A stretch of DNA of 64,000 nt. Source: Streptomyces regalis (lineage in GTDB: Bacteria > Actinomycetota > Actinomycetes > Streptomycetales > Streptomycetaceae). The stretch spans positions 10,048-74,047 of the forward strand of contig NZ_LLZG01000299.1 in assembly GCF_001509475.1 (NCBI RefSeq), written 5' to 3'. Position 1 is the stretch's first letter; each line of letters opens with the position of its first letter. Made by a program: the position numbers and the translations under genes. Under the pieces are notes generated by a model that saw nothing but the letters and a program-made list of their open reading frames with translations, made no database searches and was not told where the DNA came from. This document shows, one piece after another, positions 7,508-16,244 of this stretch.

Positions 7508-9882
7508 TACTGGCAGGCCTCGCAGGACTCGGGGTTCTCAAGGGAGCAGGCGACGGCGTCGGGTTCGGCGACCTGCTGGACAGGGATGGTCTTCTCAGGC
7601 TGTGCCTGGGCCTGGGCGGCGCGGGCGATGCGGGTCGCCGGGCGTGAGCGCAGGTAGTACGTCGTCTTCAGGCCCGACTTCCAGGCGTACGCGTACATCG
7701 AGGAGAGCTTGCCGATGGTCGGCGTCTCCAGGAAGAGGTTCAGGGACTGGGCCTGGTCCAGGAACGGGGTCCGCGCGGCGGCCATGTCGATGAGGCCGCG
7801 CTGCGGGATCTCCCAGGCCGTGCGGTACAGGGCCCGTACGTCCGCCGGGATCCAGGCGAAGTCCTGCACCGAGCCGTTGGAATCGCGCAGCGCCTCGCGG
7901 GTGCGGGCGTCCCAGACGCCGAGTTCCTTGAGTTCGTTGACCAGGTAGGAGTTGACCTGGAGGAATTCGCCGGAGAGCGTCTCGCGCTTGAACAGGTTGG
8001 AGACCTGCGGCTCGATGCACTCGTAGACGCCGGCGATGGACGCGATGGTGGCGGTGGGCGCGATGGCGAGGAGGAGGGAGTTGCGCAGGCCGGTGGTGGC
8101 CATACGGTCCCGCAGCGCGGCCCAGCGCTCCGGCCAGGTCAGCTCGACGCCGTAGTGGTCGGGGTGCAGGACGCCCTTGGCCGTACGGGTCTTCTCCCAG
8201 GCCGGCAGCGGGCCGTTGCGCTCGGCCAGGTCGGTGGAGGCCTCGTACGCGGCGAGCATGATGCGCTCGGCGATCCGGGTGGAGAGGGCTCGGGCTTCCG
8301 GCGAGTCGAAGGGCAGCCGCAGCTTGAAGAAGACGTCCTGCAGGCCCATCGCGCCGAGGCCGACCGGGCGCCACTTGGCGTTGGACCGCCCGGCCTGCTC
8401 GGTCGGGTAGAAGTTGATGTCGACGACACGGTCGAGGAAGGTGACGGCGGTACGGACGGTGGCGTCCAGCCGCTCCCAGTCGATGTCGCCGGTCGTCGTG
8501 TCGACGAAGGCGCCGAGGTTGACCGATCCCAGGTTGCAGACCGCCGTCTCCCCGTCGTCCGTGACCTCCAGGATCTCCGTGCAGAGGTTGGAGGAGTGGA
8601 CGACATGGCCCGGGAGCGCCGTCTGGTTGGCGGTGCGGTTGGCGGCGTCCTTGAACGTCATCCAGCCGTTGCCGGTCTGCGCGAGGGTGCGCATCATGCG
8701 GCCGTACAGGTCACGGGCCGGGATGGTCTTCTTGGCCAGCCCCGCCGCCTCCGCCTTCCGGTATGCCGCGTCGAACTCCTCGCCCCACAGGTCGACCAGC
8801 TCGGGCACGTCGGCGGGGGAGAACAGGGACCACAGGCCGTCGGCGTTCACGCGGCGCATGAACTCGTCCGGGACCCAGTGCGCGAGGTTCAGGTTGTGCG
8901 TACGGCGGGCGTCCTCGCCGGTGTTGTCGCGCAGCTCCAGGAACTCCTCGATGTCGGAGTGCCAGGTCTCCAGGTAGACCGCGGCCGCGCCCTTGCGCCG
9001 GCCGCCCTGGTTCACGGCGGCGACGGAGGCGTCGAGCGTCTTCAGGAACGGGACGATGCCGTTGGAGTGGCCGTTGGTGCCGCGGATCAGCGAACCCCGG
9101 GAGCGGATACGGGAGTACGACAGCCCGATGCCGCCGGCGTGCTTGGAGAGGCGGGCGACCTGGTGGTAGCGGTCGTAGATGGAGTCCAGCTCGTCCTTGG
9201 GGGAGTCGAGGAGGTAGCAGGACGACATCTGGGGGTGCCGGGTGCCGGAGTTGAAGAGCGTGGGGGAGGAGGGGAGGTAGTCGAGGCGGCTCATGAGCCC
9301 GTAGAGCGCGGAGACTTCGTCCACCGACCTGGCGGTGTCGTCCTCGGCGAGACCGGCGGCGACGCGGAGCATGAAGTGCTGCGGCGTCTCGATCACGCGA
9401 CGGGTGATCGGGTGCCGGAGCAGGTACCGGCTGTGCAGGGTGCGCAGGCCGAAGTAGCCGAAGCGGTCGTCGGCGCCCGTGTCGATCAGGGCGTCGAGGC
9501 GGGCCGCGTGGAGACGCGCGAACTCGGCGGTCCGGTCCGCGATGAGCCCCTCCCGATGCCCGACGGCGACCGACTCGGTGAAGGACGTGACGCCCTGCGA
9601 GGCGGCCTCGGCGGCGATGGAGATGGTCAGCAACCGGGCGGCCAGCCTGCTGTAGGCGGGGTCCTCGGAGATCAGACCGGCCGCCGCCTCGGTCGCCAGC
9701 GCGCGCAGCTCCGCCTCGTCGGCCCGGGCGGACCGGCCGCGCAGCGCGGCGGCGGCGACCCGGCCGGGGTCGGCGTCGGGGAGGTCGGCGGTCAGCTCGG
9801 TCAGGGTCCGCAGCAGCGCGGTTCCCGGGCCGTCCTCGGCTGTCGGGGCAACTGAAACCGGGTCTGCTGGCGCGATGGTCAC
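7507..9882 (-). CDS. nrdA: Class Ia ribonucleotide reductase, large (catalytic) subunit
   Basis: Reduces ribonucleoside diphosphates to deoxy forms. I place the start at the GTG at 9882 (MTIAPADP), with GAGGGAG about 9 bases upstream; the open frame back to 10110 runs through the riboswitch and is not translated. That gives 791 residues. Catalytic features: SSCYLLD (redox Cys), the radical-site segment NLCTEI, the second active-site Cys in VCNLGSVNLG, and the C-terminal shuttle CEACQ at the very end. The N-terminus lacks a recognisable ATP-cone (no VxKRDGR-type motif), so allosteric activity control would have to work differently. It overlaps nrdB by one base. In S. coelicolor this operon is the B12-repressed class Ia system, backed up by a B12-dependent class II enzyme. 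Confidence 0.93.
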   Translation of the reverse strand: MTIAPADPVSVAPTAEDGPGTALLRTLTELTADLPDADPGRVAAAALRGRSARADEAELRALATEAAAGLISEDPAYSRLAARLLTISIAAEAASQGVTSFTESVAVGHREGLIADRTAEFARLHAARLDALIDTGADDRFGYFGLRTLHSRYLLRHPITRRVIETPQHFMLRVAAGLAEDDTARSVDEVSALYGLMSRLDYLPSSPTLFNSGTRHPQMSSCYLLDSPKDELDSIYDRYHQVARLSKHAGGIGLSYSRIRSRGSLIRGTNGHSNGIVPFLKTLDASVAAVNQGGRRKGAAAVYLETWHSDIEEFLELRDNTGEDARRTHNLNLAHWVPDEFMRRVNADGLWSLFSPADVPELVDLWGEEFDAAYRKAEAAGLAKKTIPARDLYGRMMRTLAQTGNGWMTFKDAANRTANQTALPGHVVHSSNLCTEILEVTDDGETAVCNLGSVNLGAFVDTTTGDIDWERLDATVRTAVTFLDRVVDINFYPTEQAGRSNAKWRPVGLGAMGLQDVFFKLRLPFDSPEARALSTRIAERIMLAAYEASTDLAERNGPLPAWEKTRTAKGVLHPDHYGVELTWPERWAALRDRMATTGLRNSLLLAIAPTATIASIAGVYECIEPQVSNLFKRETLSGEFLQVNSYLVNELKELGVWDARTREALRDSNGSVQDFAWIPADVRALYRTAWEIPQRGLIDMAAARTPFLDQAQSLNLFLETPTIGKLSSMYAYAWKSGLKTTYYLRSRPATRIARAAQAQAQPEKTIPVQQVAEPDAVACSLENPESCEACQ

Positions 9883-9991
9883 GTGGGGGCTCTCCCTCGC
9901 TCGGCACGGGGGCCTTGCGGAGGGCAGGGGGCAGCACACGAGCGCACGCGGCGTCGCGTCCACCGGCCCATTCCACGAGGCCCGGACGTCG

Positions 9992-10018
9992 GGCGCACCG
10001 GCCGGGTTGGCCGGGCGC
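9992..10018 (-). promoter_or_regulatory. GC-rich hairpin just 3' of the riboswitch aptamer (candidate expression platform)
   Basis: On the minus strand, GCGC-C-CGGCC and GGCCG-GT-GCGC flank AACCC. The stem begins right after the P1 helix of the aptamer, where a terminator or attenuator is expected. There is no U-tract, so control by hairpin-induced termination is inference. The remaining leader down to the nrdA start (9883-9991) shows no other clear signal except the ribosome binding site. Confidence 0.4.
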
Positions 10019-10132
10019 GCTGTCGGCAGGTCCTCGGACTGACTCTCGTACGACGGTATGCGGGCATACGTGTACGAGTACACCGTTGCGGGACAGTTCC
10101 GGATTCGCACCGGATTCCCCTGCGGCGACAGC
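10019..10132 (-). ncRNA. Cobalamin (adenosylcobalamin) riboswitch in the nrdAB leader
   Basis: Read on the minus strand, the leader contains the conserved core GGGAATCCGGTGCGAATCCG followed by GAACTGTCCCGCAACGG (within 10087-10120), and the B12 box AGTCCGAGGACCTGCC (about 10026-10041). GCTGTCG at 10132-10126 pairs perfectly with CGACAGC at 10025-10019 to form P1. The aptamer is compact (about 114 nt). Repression of class Ia nrd by coenzyme B12 through such an element is established in S. coelicolor. Nothing in the core looks degenerate. Confidence 0.93.
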
Positions 10133-10139
10133 GAGCATG

Positions 10140-10186
10140 AGCATACATGTTGTGTCGGGTTCCGTTGACACCACCAGATGTTGTGT
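10140..10186 (-). promoter_or_regulatory. Pair of NrdR boxes in the nrdAB promoter
   Basis: On the minus strand ACACAACATCTGGTGG (10186-10171) and ACACAACATGTATGCT (10155-10140) both resemble the NrdR box ACAC-x-AtATaT-x-GTGT. Their starts are exactly 31 bp apart, three helical turns, the spacing known for NrdR box pairs. They lie between the GNAT stop (10197) and the riboswitch, where the promoter must be. NrdR itself is not in this window. Confidence 0.8.
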
Positions 10187-10196
10187 CGCGGTGGTG

Positions 10197-10703
10197 TCAG
10201 AGTGTCAACTCATAGGTGAGCAGAGTGATGTCGGCGAGGGCCGGGATCGGATTCCAGTCCCGCTCGGGGGTGCGGACGAAGCCCAGGCGTTCGTAGATGC
10301 GGTGGGCGCTGTGCATCGTGCGCTGGCTCGACAGGACGATCCGTACGCAGCCCTCCGTGGCCCGTGCGCGGTCGACGCAGGCGCGTACGAGGGCTTCTCC
10401 GGCGCCCCGGCCCCGGGCGTCCTGCGCGACCGCCAGCATGCGGATCTCGGCCTCGCCGGGCCCGGCTATGTCGGCCATCGGCCCGCCGCTCGGTACGAAG
10501 GTCACGCCGCCCAGCAGCCGTCCCTTCTCGACAGCCACCAGCACCTCGGCGGCGGCCGCCCGCTTGGCCACGTCCTTCAGCTCGCCGAGGTACTCGTCGC
10601 TCTCCCCGAAGTCGAGCAGACCGTCCTGGAGGTAGGCCTGCGCGGTGATCTCACCGAGGGCCTCGTACTCGCCGGGTTCCACCTGCCGGATCACGATGTC
10701 CAT
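10197..10703 (-). CDS. GNAT-family N-acetyltransferase, 168 aa
   Basis: Cytoplasmic acetyl-CoA-dependent acetyltransferase of unknown substrate. The acetyl-CoA-binding motif A is IRMLAVAQDARGRGAGEALV (about 93-112), followed by the C-terminal YERLGF (142-147) seen in many family members. I chose the ATG at 10703 (MDIVIRQVEPGEY), where the fold begins; the frame extends 10 codons further upstream without a domain. Its stop lies within the nrdAB promoter region and it reads in the same direction, so read-through into nrdAB is conceivable. Confidence 0.85.
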   Translation of the reverse strand: MDIVIRQVEPGEYEALGEITAQAYLQDGLLDFGESDEYLGELKDVAKRAAAAEVLVAVEKGRLLGGVTFVPSGGPMADIAGPGEAEIRMLAVAQDARGRGAGEALVRACVDRARATEGCVRIVLSSQRTMHSAHRIYERLGFVRTPERDWNPIPALADITLLTYELTL

Positions 10704-10732
10704 GCAGGTGAGTGTGGAGGACGGGTACGACA

Positions 10733-10762
10733 ACGGGCCGCCGGATTTCTCCGGCGGCCCGT
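10733..10762 (-). terminator. Hairpin downstream of the SSS symporter gene
   Basis: ACGGGCCGCCGG and CCGGCGGCCCGT form a perfect 12-bp stem around ATTTCT. It lies 13 bases beyond the symporter stop on the minus strand and just before the GNAT start, so it separates the two units. Confidence 0.75.
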
Positions 10763-10775
10763 CGATGTCAGGTAC

Positions 10776-12386
10776 TCAGTGGGACGCGCCCGCAGTCGCC
10801 GGCGGCAGTTCCACCTGGACGCCGGCGTCGCCCGAGTCCGCCGTGTAGTCCTCCGGCTTGGTCTCGTCGATGCCCTCGGGAGCCTTCGCCGCCTTCAGGA
10901 TGAAGGTGAGGACGACCGTCACGACCACGTTCAGTACGAACGCCGTCAGGCCGATGTAGCCGATCTCCCCGATGCCCGGGATCTCCTTCGCCGGGCCGCC
11001 GAAGTGCTTCTGCGTCGGGGAGGCGACGCCGTACGCGGCGATCGTGCCGTAGACCATGCCGACCGCCCAGCCGGCCAGCAGGGCCCAGCGGTGGAACCAG
11101 CGGGTGAACAGGCCGCCGACCAGGGCCGGGAAGGTCTGCAGGATCCAGATGCCGCCCAGGAGCTGGAAGTTGATCGCGACCGTCTTGTCCATGGTGAGGA
11201 CGAAGATCAGCGCGCCCACCTTCACCAGCAGCGAGACCAGCTTGGAGATCTTGGTCTCCTGCGCAGGCGTCGCGTCTGGCTTGATGAAGTCCTTGTAGAT
11301 GTTGCGGGTGAAGAGGTTCGCGGCCGCGATGGACATGATGGCCGCGGGGACGAGGGCGCCGATGCCGATCGCCGCGAAGGCGACGCCCGCGAACCAGGAC
11401 GGGAACATGTCCTCGAAGAGCTGCGGGATCGCCAACTGGGGGTTGGTGACCGAGACTCCGGCCGCGATCGCCATGAAGCCCAGCAGGGCGAGCAGGCCCA
11501 GCATCAGCGAGTACAGCGGCAGGATCGTGGTGTTGCGGCGGATCACCTCACGGCTGCGGGACGACAGCGTCGCCGTGATCGAGTGCGGGTACATGAACAG
11601 CGCGAGCGCGGAGCCCAGCGCCAGCGTGGCGTACGTCCACTGGCCCGCCTCGGGCGGGACCAGGCCGCCGGCCTTGGCCGCCGTGTACTTCTCGTTCGCC
11701 GCGGTGAAGATCTCGTCGAACCCGCCCAGCTTGATCGGGATGTAGATGATCGCCACCGCGATGACGACGTAGATCAGCGTGTCCTTGACGAACGCGATCA
11801 GCGCGGGGGCACGCAGACCCGACGAGTAGGTGTACGCCGCCAGCACACCGAAGGCGATGAGGAGGGGGAGGTCCTTCACGAACCAGTTGGTGTTCTCGCC
11901 GCCGCCCACGCCCATCACGTCCAGCACCGCCTGGATGCCGACCAGCTGGAGCGCGATGTACGGCATGGTCGCCAGGAGGCCGGTGACGGCCACGGCCAGC
12001 GACAGGCCCTTGGAGCCGAAGCGGCCGCGCACGAAGTCCGAGGTCGTCACATAGCCGTGCTTGTGGGAGACCGACCACAGGCGGGGCAGGAAGGTGAAGA
12101 TCAGCGGGTAGATGAGGATCGTGTAGGGCACCGCGAAGAAGCCGGCCGCGCCGGCCGCGTAGATCGCCGCCGGGACCGCCACGAAGGTGTACGCGGTGTA
12201 CAGGTCGCCGCCGAGCAGGAACCAGGTGATCCAGGTGCCGAACGAGCGGCCGCCCAGACCCCATTCGTCGAGGCTGTGCTCGTCCTCGGCCTTGCGCCAG
12301 CGCGCGGCCAGGAAGCCCATGACCGTCACGGCCAGGAAGAAGATGATGAAGACGGCGAGTGCCACGCCGTTCACGCCGTCCTTCAT
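10776..12386 (-). CDS. Sodium:solute symporter (SSS family), MctP-type monocarboxylate uptake permease
   Basis: 536-residue integral membrane protein with about 13 hydrophobic helices, starting MKDGVNGVALAVFIIFFLAV. It belongs to the SSS family and resembles MctP/ActP-type transporters that import acetate, lactate, pyruvate or related acids with Na+ or H+. The substrate cannot be read from sequence. It is preceded by a DUF3311 membrane subunit with an ATGA overlap, the usual partner arrangement for MctP in actinobacteria and proteobacteria. The C-terminal 40 residues are a charged cytoplasmic tail. It lies near cstA, another carboxylate/pyruvate permease family, suggesting a carbon-scavenging neighbourhood. 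Confidence 0.82.
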   Translation of the reverse strand: MKDGVNGVALAVFIIFFLAVTVMGFLAARWRKAEDEHSLDEWGLGGRSFGTWITWFLLGGDLYTAYTFVAVPAAIYAAGAAGFFAVPYTILIYPLIFTFLPRLWSVSHKHGYVTTSDFVRGRFGSKGLSLAVAVTGLLATMPYIALQLVGIQAVLDVMGVGGGENTNWFVKDLPLLIAFGVLAAYTYSSGLRAPALIAFVKDTLIYVVIAVAIIYIPIKLGGFDEIFTAANEKYTAAKAGGLVPPEAGQWTYATLALGSALALFMYPHSITATLSSRSREVIRRNTTILPLYSLMLGLLALLGFMAIAAGVSVTNPQLAIPQLFEDMFPSWFAGVAFAAIGIGALVPAAIMSIAAANLFTRNIYKDFIKPDATPAQETKISKLVSLLVKVGALIFVLTMDKTVAINFQLLGGIWILQTFPALVGGLFTRWFHRWALLAGWAVGMVYGTIAAYGVASPTQKHFGGPAKEIPGIGEIGYIGLTAFVLNVVVTVVLTFILKAAKAPEGIDETKPEDYTADSGDAGVQVELPPATAGASH

Positions 12387-12646
12387 TCCGACGCACCGCC
12401 CTTCTCGGAAGCACGGGCGCGCTGGTCACGCTGCCACAGCTGGTACGCGACCATCGTCAGCAGCGTGGAGATCAGGACCCACAGCATCTGGTACCAGTAG
12501 AAGAACGGGATGCCGGCGAACTCCGGGTCGGTCTTGGCGTACGAACCCACCCACAACATCGCCACGAAGGGCGCGACGAGGCAGAGCGCGATGACGACCC
12601 GGACGGGTGTCACCACCGCTCTGTTCACCTCTGGGGCATCTGACAT
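12383..12646 (-). CDS. DUF3311 small membrane protein, partner of the SSS symporter
   Basis: 87 residues with two hydrophobic helices (about 14-32 and 47-66, the second WYQMLWVLISTLLTMVAYQLW) and a basic, charged tail. I chose the ATG at 12646 (MSDAPEVN), preceded by GGAG; an in-frame ATG seven codons upstream is less likely. The TGA overlaps the ATG of the symporter gene by four bases. DUF3311 proteins occur almost always beside MctP-type symporters and are thought to be accessory subunits. Confidence 0.85.
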   Translation of the reverse strand: MSDAPEVNRAVVTPVRVVIALCLVAPFVAMLWVGSYAKTDPEFAGIPFFYWYQMLWVLISTLLTMVAYQLWQRDQRARASEKGGASE

Positions 12647-12774
12647 CTGACGGCTCCGTCCCCTCACTGATCACCTGTGAAACGCGCAGGCAATGTAGGT
12701 GACGATGCAACGACAGCGGAAGACCCCGTCCGCATATCGGATGTGGAGGGTTGGTGCGTACGACGGCGGGGCGC

Positions 12775-12972
12775 TCAGCAACAGCGGAAGCCCTGGCGCG
12801 GATCCTGCTCCTGGCGGTCGGTCCGCATCCGCTCGAAGTCGCGCCGGGAGGGCACCCGCGCGTCCGGGTGCTCGCGTCGTACGTGCGCGACATATCGGTC
12901 GTACGCCGACTCGTCGGTCAGCTCACGCACATACCGGCGCACGCCGCTAAGCACCCGTCGAAGCGACCGCAC
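12775..12972 (-). CDS. YbdD/YjiX-family small protein, partner of CstA
   Basis: 65 residues, highly charged, with YDRYVAHVRREHPDARVPSRRDF matching the YbdD/YjiX (DUF466) family in two short blocks (YDRYV and HPDA-P-RRDF) and ending QGFRCC. These proteins are encoded next to cstA or yjiY and in E. coli are required for pyruvate uptake by them. The proposed GTG start at 12972 lies inside the end of cstA (26-base overlap), implying coupled translation; a GTG at 12954 is an alternative start. Confidence 0.85.
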   Translation of the reverse strand: MRSLRRVLSGVRRYVRELTDESAYDRYVAHVRREHPDARVPSRRDFERMRTDRQEQDPRQGFRCC

Positions 12973-15082
12973 GGCGCTCCTCCTCCTTCTCCTCCTTCGT
13001 CGGGATCAGCCCGGCCGGAGCGGTGATCTTCGATTCGACATACGGCGCCTCGCTGAGCGTGGACAGCGCCGGGCGTCGGACGTGCCGGACGCAGACGCGG
13101 GTCGCGTCGACGATGACGACGACGATCAGCAGGGCGAGGACCGCCGAGAGGACGCCGTCCACCGTGGAGTTGGTGACCACGGTGTGCATGTCGTCCATAC
13201 TCTTGGCGGGCGGCAGGACCTCGCCGCGGTCGATGGCGTCCTGGAAGACCTGACGCTGCTTGAAGAAGCCGACCTTCGGGTCGCTGGAGAAGACCTTCTG
13301 CCAGCTGGCGGTGAGCGTCACCGTGGCGTCCCAGGCGAGCGGGATCCCGGTGATCCAGGCCCACTTGAGGCGCCCGGACTTCACCAGCAGGGTCGTGCAG
13401 ACGGCGAGGGCAACCGCGGCCAGCAGCTGGTTCGAGATGCCGAAGATCGGGAACAGCTGGTTGATGCCGCCGAGGGGCTCGTGGACGCCGACCCACAGGA
13501 AGTACCCCCACAGGCCGCACACCACCGCGCTGGTGATGACCAGGCCGGGCTTCCAACTGACGTTCTTGAACGGCCGGTAGACGTTGCCCAGCGTGTCCTG
13601 GAGCATGAACCGGCCCACGCGGGTGCCGGCGTCCAGGGCGGTCAGGATGAACAGCGCCTCGAACATGATCGCGAAGTGGTACCAGAAGGCGCGCAGGCCG
13701 CCGCCGGTGACCTGGGAGAAGATCTCCGAGACGCCGATGGCGAGGGTGGGCGCGCCGCCGGTGCGGGAGAGCAGGGACGCTTCCTCGACGTTCTCCGCCG
13801 CCCGGGCGAGCGCCTCGGGGGAGATCTGGTAGCCCCAACTGCCCACGACCTGCGAGGCGTTCTGCACCGTGTCCCCGATGACCCCGGCGGGCGCGTTCAT
13901 CGCGAAGTACAGGCCCGGGTCGATGATGCTCGCCGCGACCAGCGCCATCACCGCGACCGACGACTCCATCAGCATGGAGCCGTAGCCGATCATCCGGACC
14001 TGTGTCTCCTTCTGGATCATCTTCGGCGTCGTACCGGACGAGATGAGCGAGTGGAAGCCGGACAGGGCGCCGCAGGCGATGGTGATGAACACGAAGGGGA
14101 ACAGGGAGCCCGCGAAGACCGGGCCGTCGCCGCGTGAGGCGAAGTCCGTCACCGCGTCCATCTTCAGCGTCGGCAGCGCGATGACGACACCGAGGGCGAG
14201 CAGGCCGATCGTGCCGATCTTCATGAAGGTGGACAGGTAGTCGCGCGGCGCCAGCAGCATCCACACCGGCAGGATCGAGGCGATGAAGCCGTACGCCACC
14301 AGCCAGACGACCAGCGTGGAAGGCGCGAGGGTGAAGGTGTCGGCCCACGAGGACTCGGCGACCCAGCGGCCCGCGATGAGGGCGAACAGCAGCAGGGCGA
14401 CGCCGATGACGGAGACCTCGGTGACCCGGCCGGGGCGGAGCACGCGCAGGTAGAAGCCCATCAGCAGGGCGATCGGGATCGTCATCGCGATGGAGAAGGT
14501 GCCCCAGGGCGACTGCGCGAGGGCGTTGACGATCACCAGGGCCAGCACGCCGAGCAGGATGATCATGATGGCGAAGGCGGCGAGCAGCGCGGCCGCCCCG
14601 CCGAACGGGCCGATCTCCTCGCGCGCCATCTGGCCGAGTGACCGTCCGTCCCGGCGGGTGGAGAAGAACAGCACCACCATGTCCTGGACCGCGCCCGCGA
14701 AGATGACGCCGGCGATGATCCAGACCGTGCCGGGGAGATAGCCCATCTGCGCGGCCAGGACCGGGCCGACGAGGGGGCCGGCGCCCGCGATGGCCGCGAA
14801 GTGGTGGCCGAGCAGGACGCGGCGGTCGGTGGGGTGGAAGTCGATGCCGTTGTTGAGGCGTTCGGCGGGGGTGGCCCTGGTCCTGTCGACCTTCAGGACC
14901 TTGTACGCGATGAACTTCGCGTAGAAGCGGTAGGCGATGGCGTACGAGCCGAGGGCGGCCGCGACCATCCAGGCGGCGGAGACCTCCTCGCCCCGGGAGA
15001 GCGCGAGCACGGACCAGCCCGCCGCACCGACGAGCGCGACAAGGGTCCAGATGACGATGGATCGGACGTTCGCGGTACGCAC
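12947..15082 (-). CDS. cstA: Carbon starvation protein A (peptide/pyruvate permease)
   Basis: 711-residue polytopic membrane protein. Family hallmarks are near the N-terminus: NGIDFHPTDRRVLLGHHFAA, GPLVGPVLAAQMGYLPGTVW and GAVQDMVVLFFSTRRDGRSL. Two annotated CstA regions (about residues 30-410 and 480-600) span some 16-18 helices. The E. coli relatives import pyruvate and peptides during carbon limitation. The start is the GTG at 15082, with GGAGGACTCCCC upstream. It forms an operon with the YbdD-like gene. In E. coli, cstA is cAMP-CRP dependent; no CRP-like site was recognised here. It lies divergent to nothing: dasR reads the same way 90 bases upstream. Confidence 0.93.
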   Translation of the reverse strand: MRTANVRSIVIWTLVALVGAAGWSVLALSRGEEVSAAWMVAAALGSYAIAYRFYAKFIAYKVLKVDRTRATPAERLNNGIDFHPTDRRVLLGHHFAAIAGAGPLVGPVLAAQMGYLPGTVWIIAGVIFAGAVQDMVVLFFSTRRDGRSLGQMAREEIGPFGGAAALLAAFAIMIILLGVLALVIVNALAQSPWGTFSIAMTIPIALLMGFYLRVLRPGRVTEVSVIGVALLLFALIAGRWVAESSWADTFTLAPSTLVVWLVAYGFIASILPVWMLLAPRDYLSTFMKIGTIGLLALGVVIALPTLKMDAVTDFASRGDGPVFAGSLFPFVFITIACGALSGFHSLISSGTTPKMIQKETQVRMIGYGSMLMESSVAVMALVAASIIDPGLYFAMNAPAGVIGDTVQNASQVVGSWGYQISPEALARAAENVEEASLLSRTGGAPTLAIGVSEIFSQVTGGGLRAFWYHFAIMFEALFILTALDAGTRVGRFMLQDTLGNVYRPFKNVSWKPGLVITSAVVCGLWGYFLWVGVHEPLGGINQLFPIFGISNQLLAAVALAVCTTLLVKSGRLKWAWITGIPLAWDATVTLTASWQKVFSSDPKVGFFKQRQVFQDAIDRGEVLPPAKSMDDMHTVVTNSTVDGVLSAVLALLIVVVIVDATRVCVRHVRRPALSTLSEAPYVESKITAPAGLIPTKEEKEEERRAVASTGA

Positions 15083-15171
15083 CGGGGAGTCCTCCCGTCC
15101 ATGCGGCGACGGGAGGAACGTAGAGCAGGATGCGCAGTTGCGCTACACCGCGTGCAGTACCGCGAAGGGCC

Positions 15172-16077
<906 letters not shown>

Positions 16078-16150
16078 TTACTTAAAGGTTCCTTCATATG
16101 TAGGTCGCATAACGGCTGGTCAGAGGCTATTCGGCACCCTTGACACGCTT

Positions 16151-16190
16151 CATGGTCTGGTCCAAGCTCCCCCTACTGGTCTACACCATT
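16151..16190 (+). promoter_or_regulatory. Two DasR-type sites (dre) upstream of dasA
   Basis: ACTGGTCTACACCATT (16175-16190) equals the sequence I recall as the model dre of S. coelicolor dasA. CATGGTCTGGTCCAAG (16151-16166) is an imperfect copy 24 bases upstream. They lie 55-94 bases before the dasA start, over the expected promoter. Confidence 0.9.
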
Positions 16191-16244
16191 GGTCCAGGTC
16201 CCGGCCCATGGGCGGGAGGTGTGGGCATCCCTGAGGAGGGTGGC

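Noticed and set aside
9883..10110. N-terminal extension of NrdA
   Set aside because: It would translate the B12 riboswitch; GTG at 9882 has a ribosome binding site.
9915..12500. 861-codon plus-strand open frame opposite the symporter
   Set aside because: It runs through the riboswitch and antisense to GNAT and the symporter, without any protein-like pattern.
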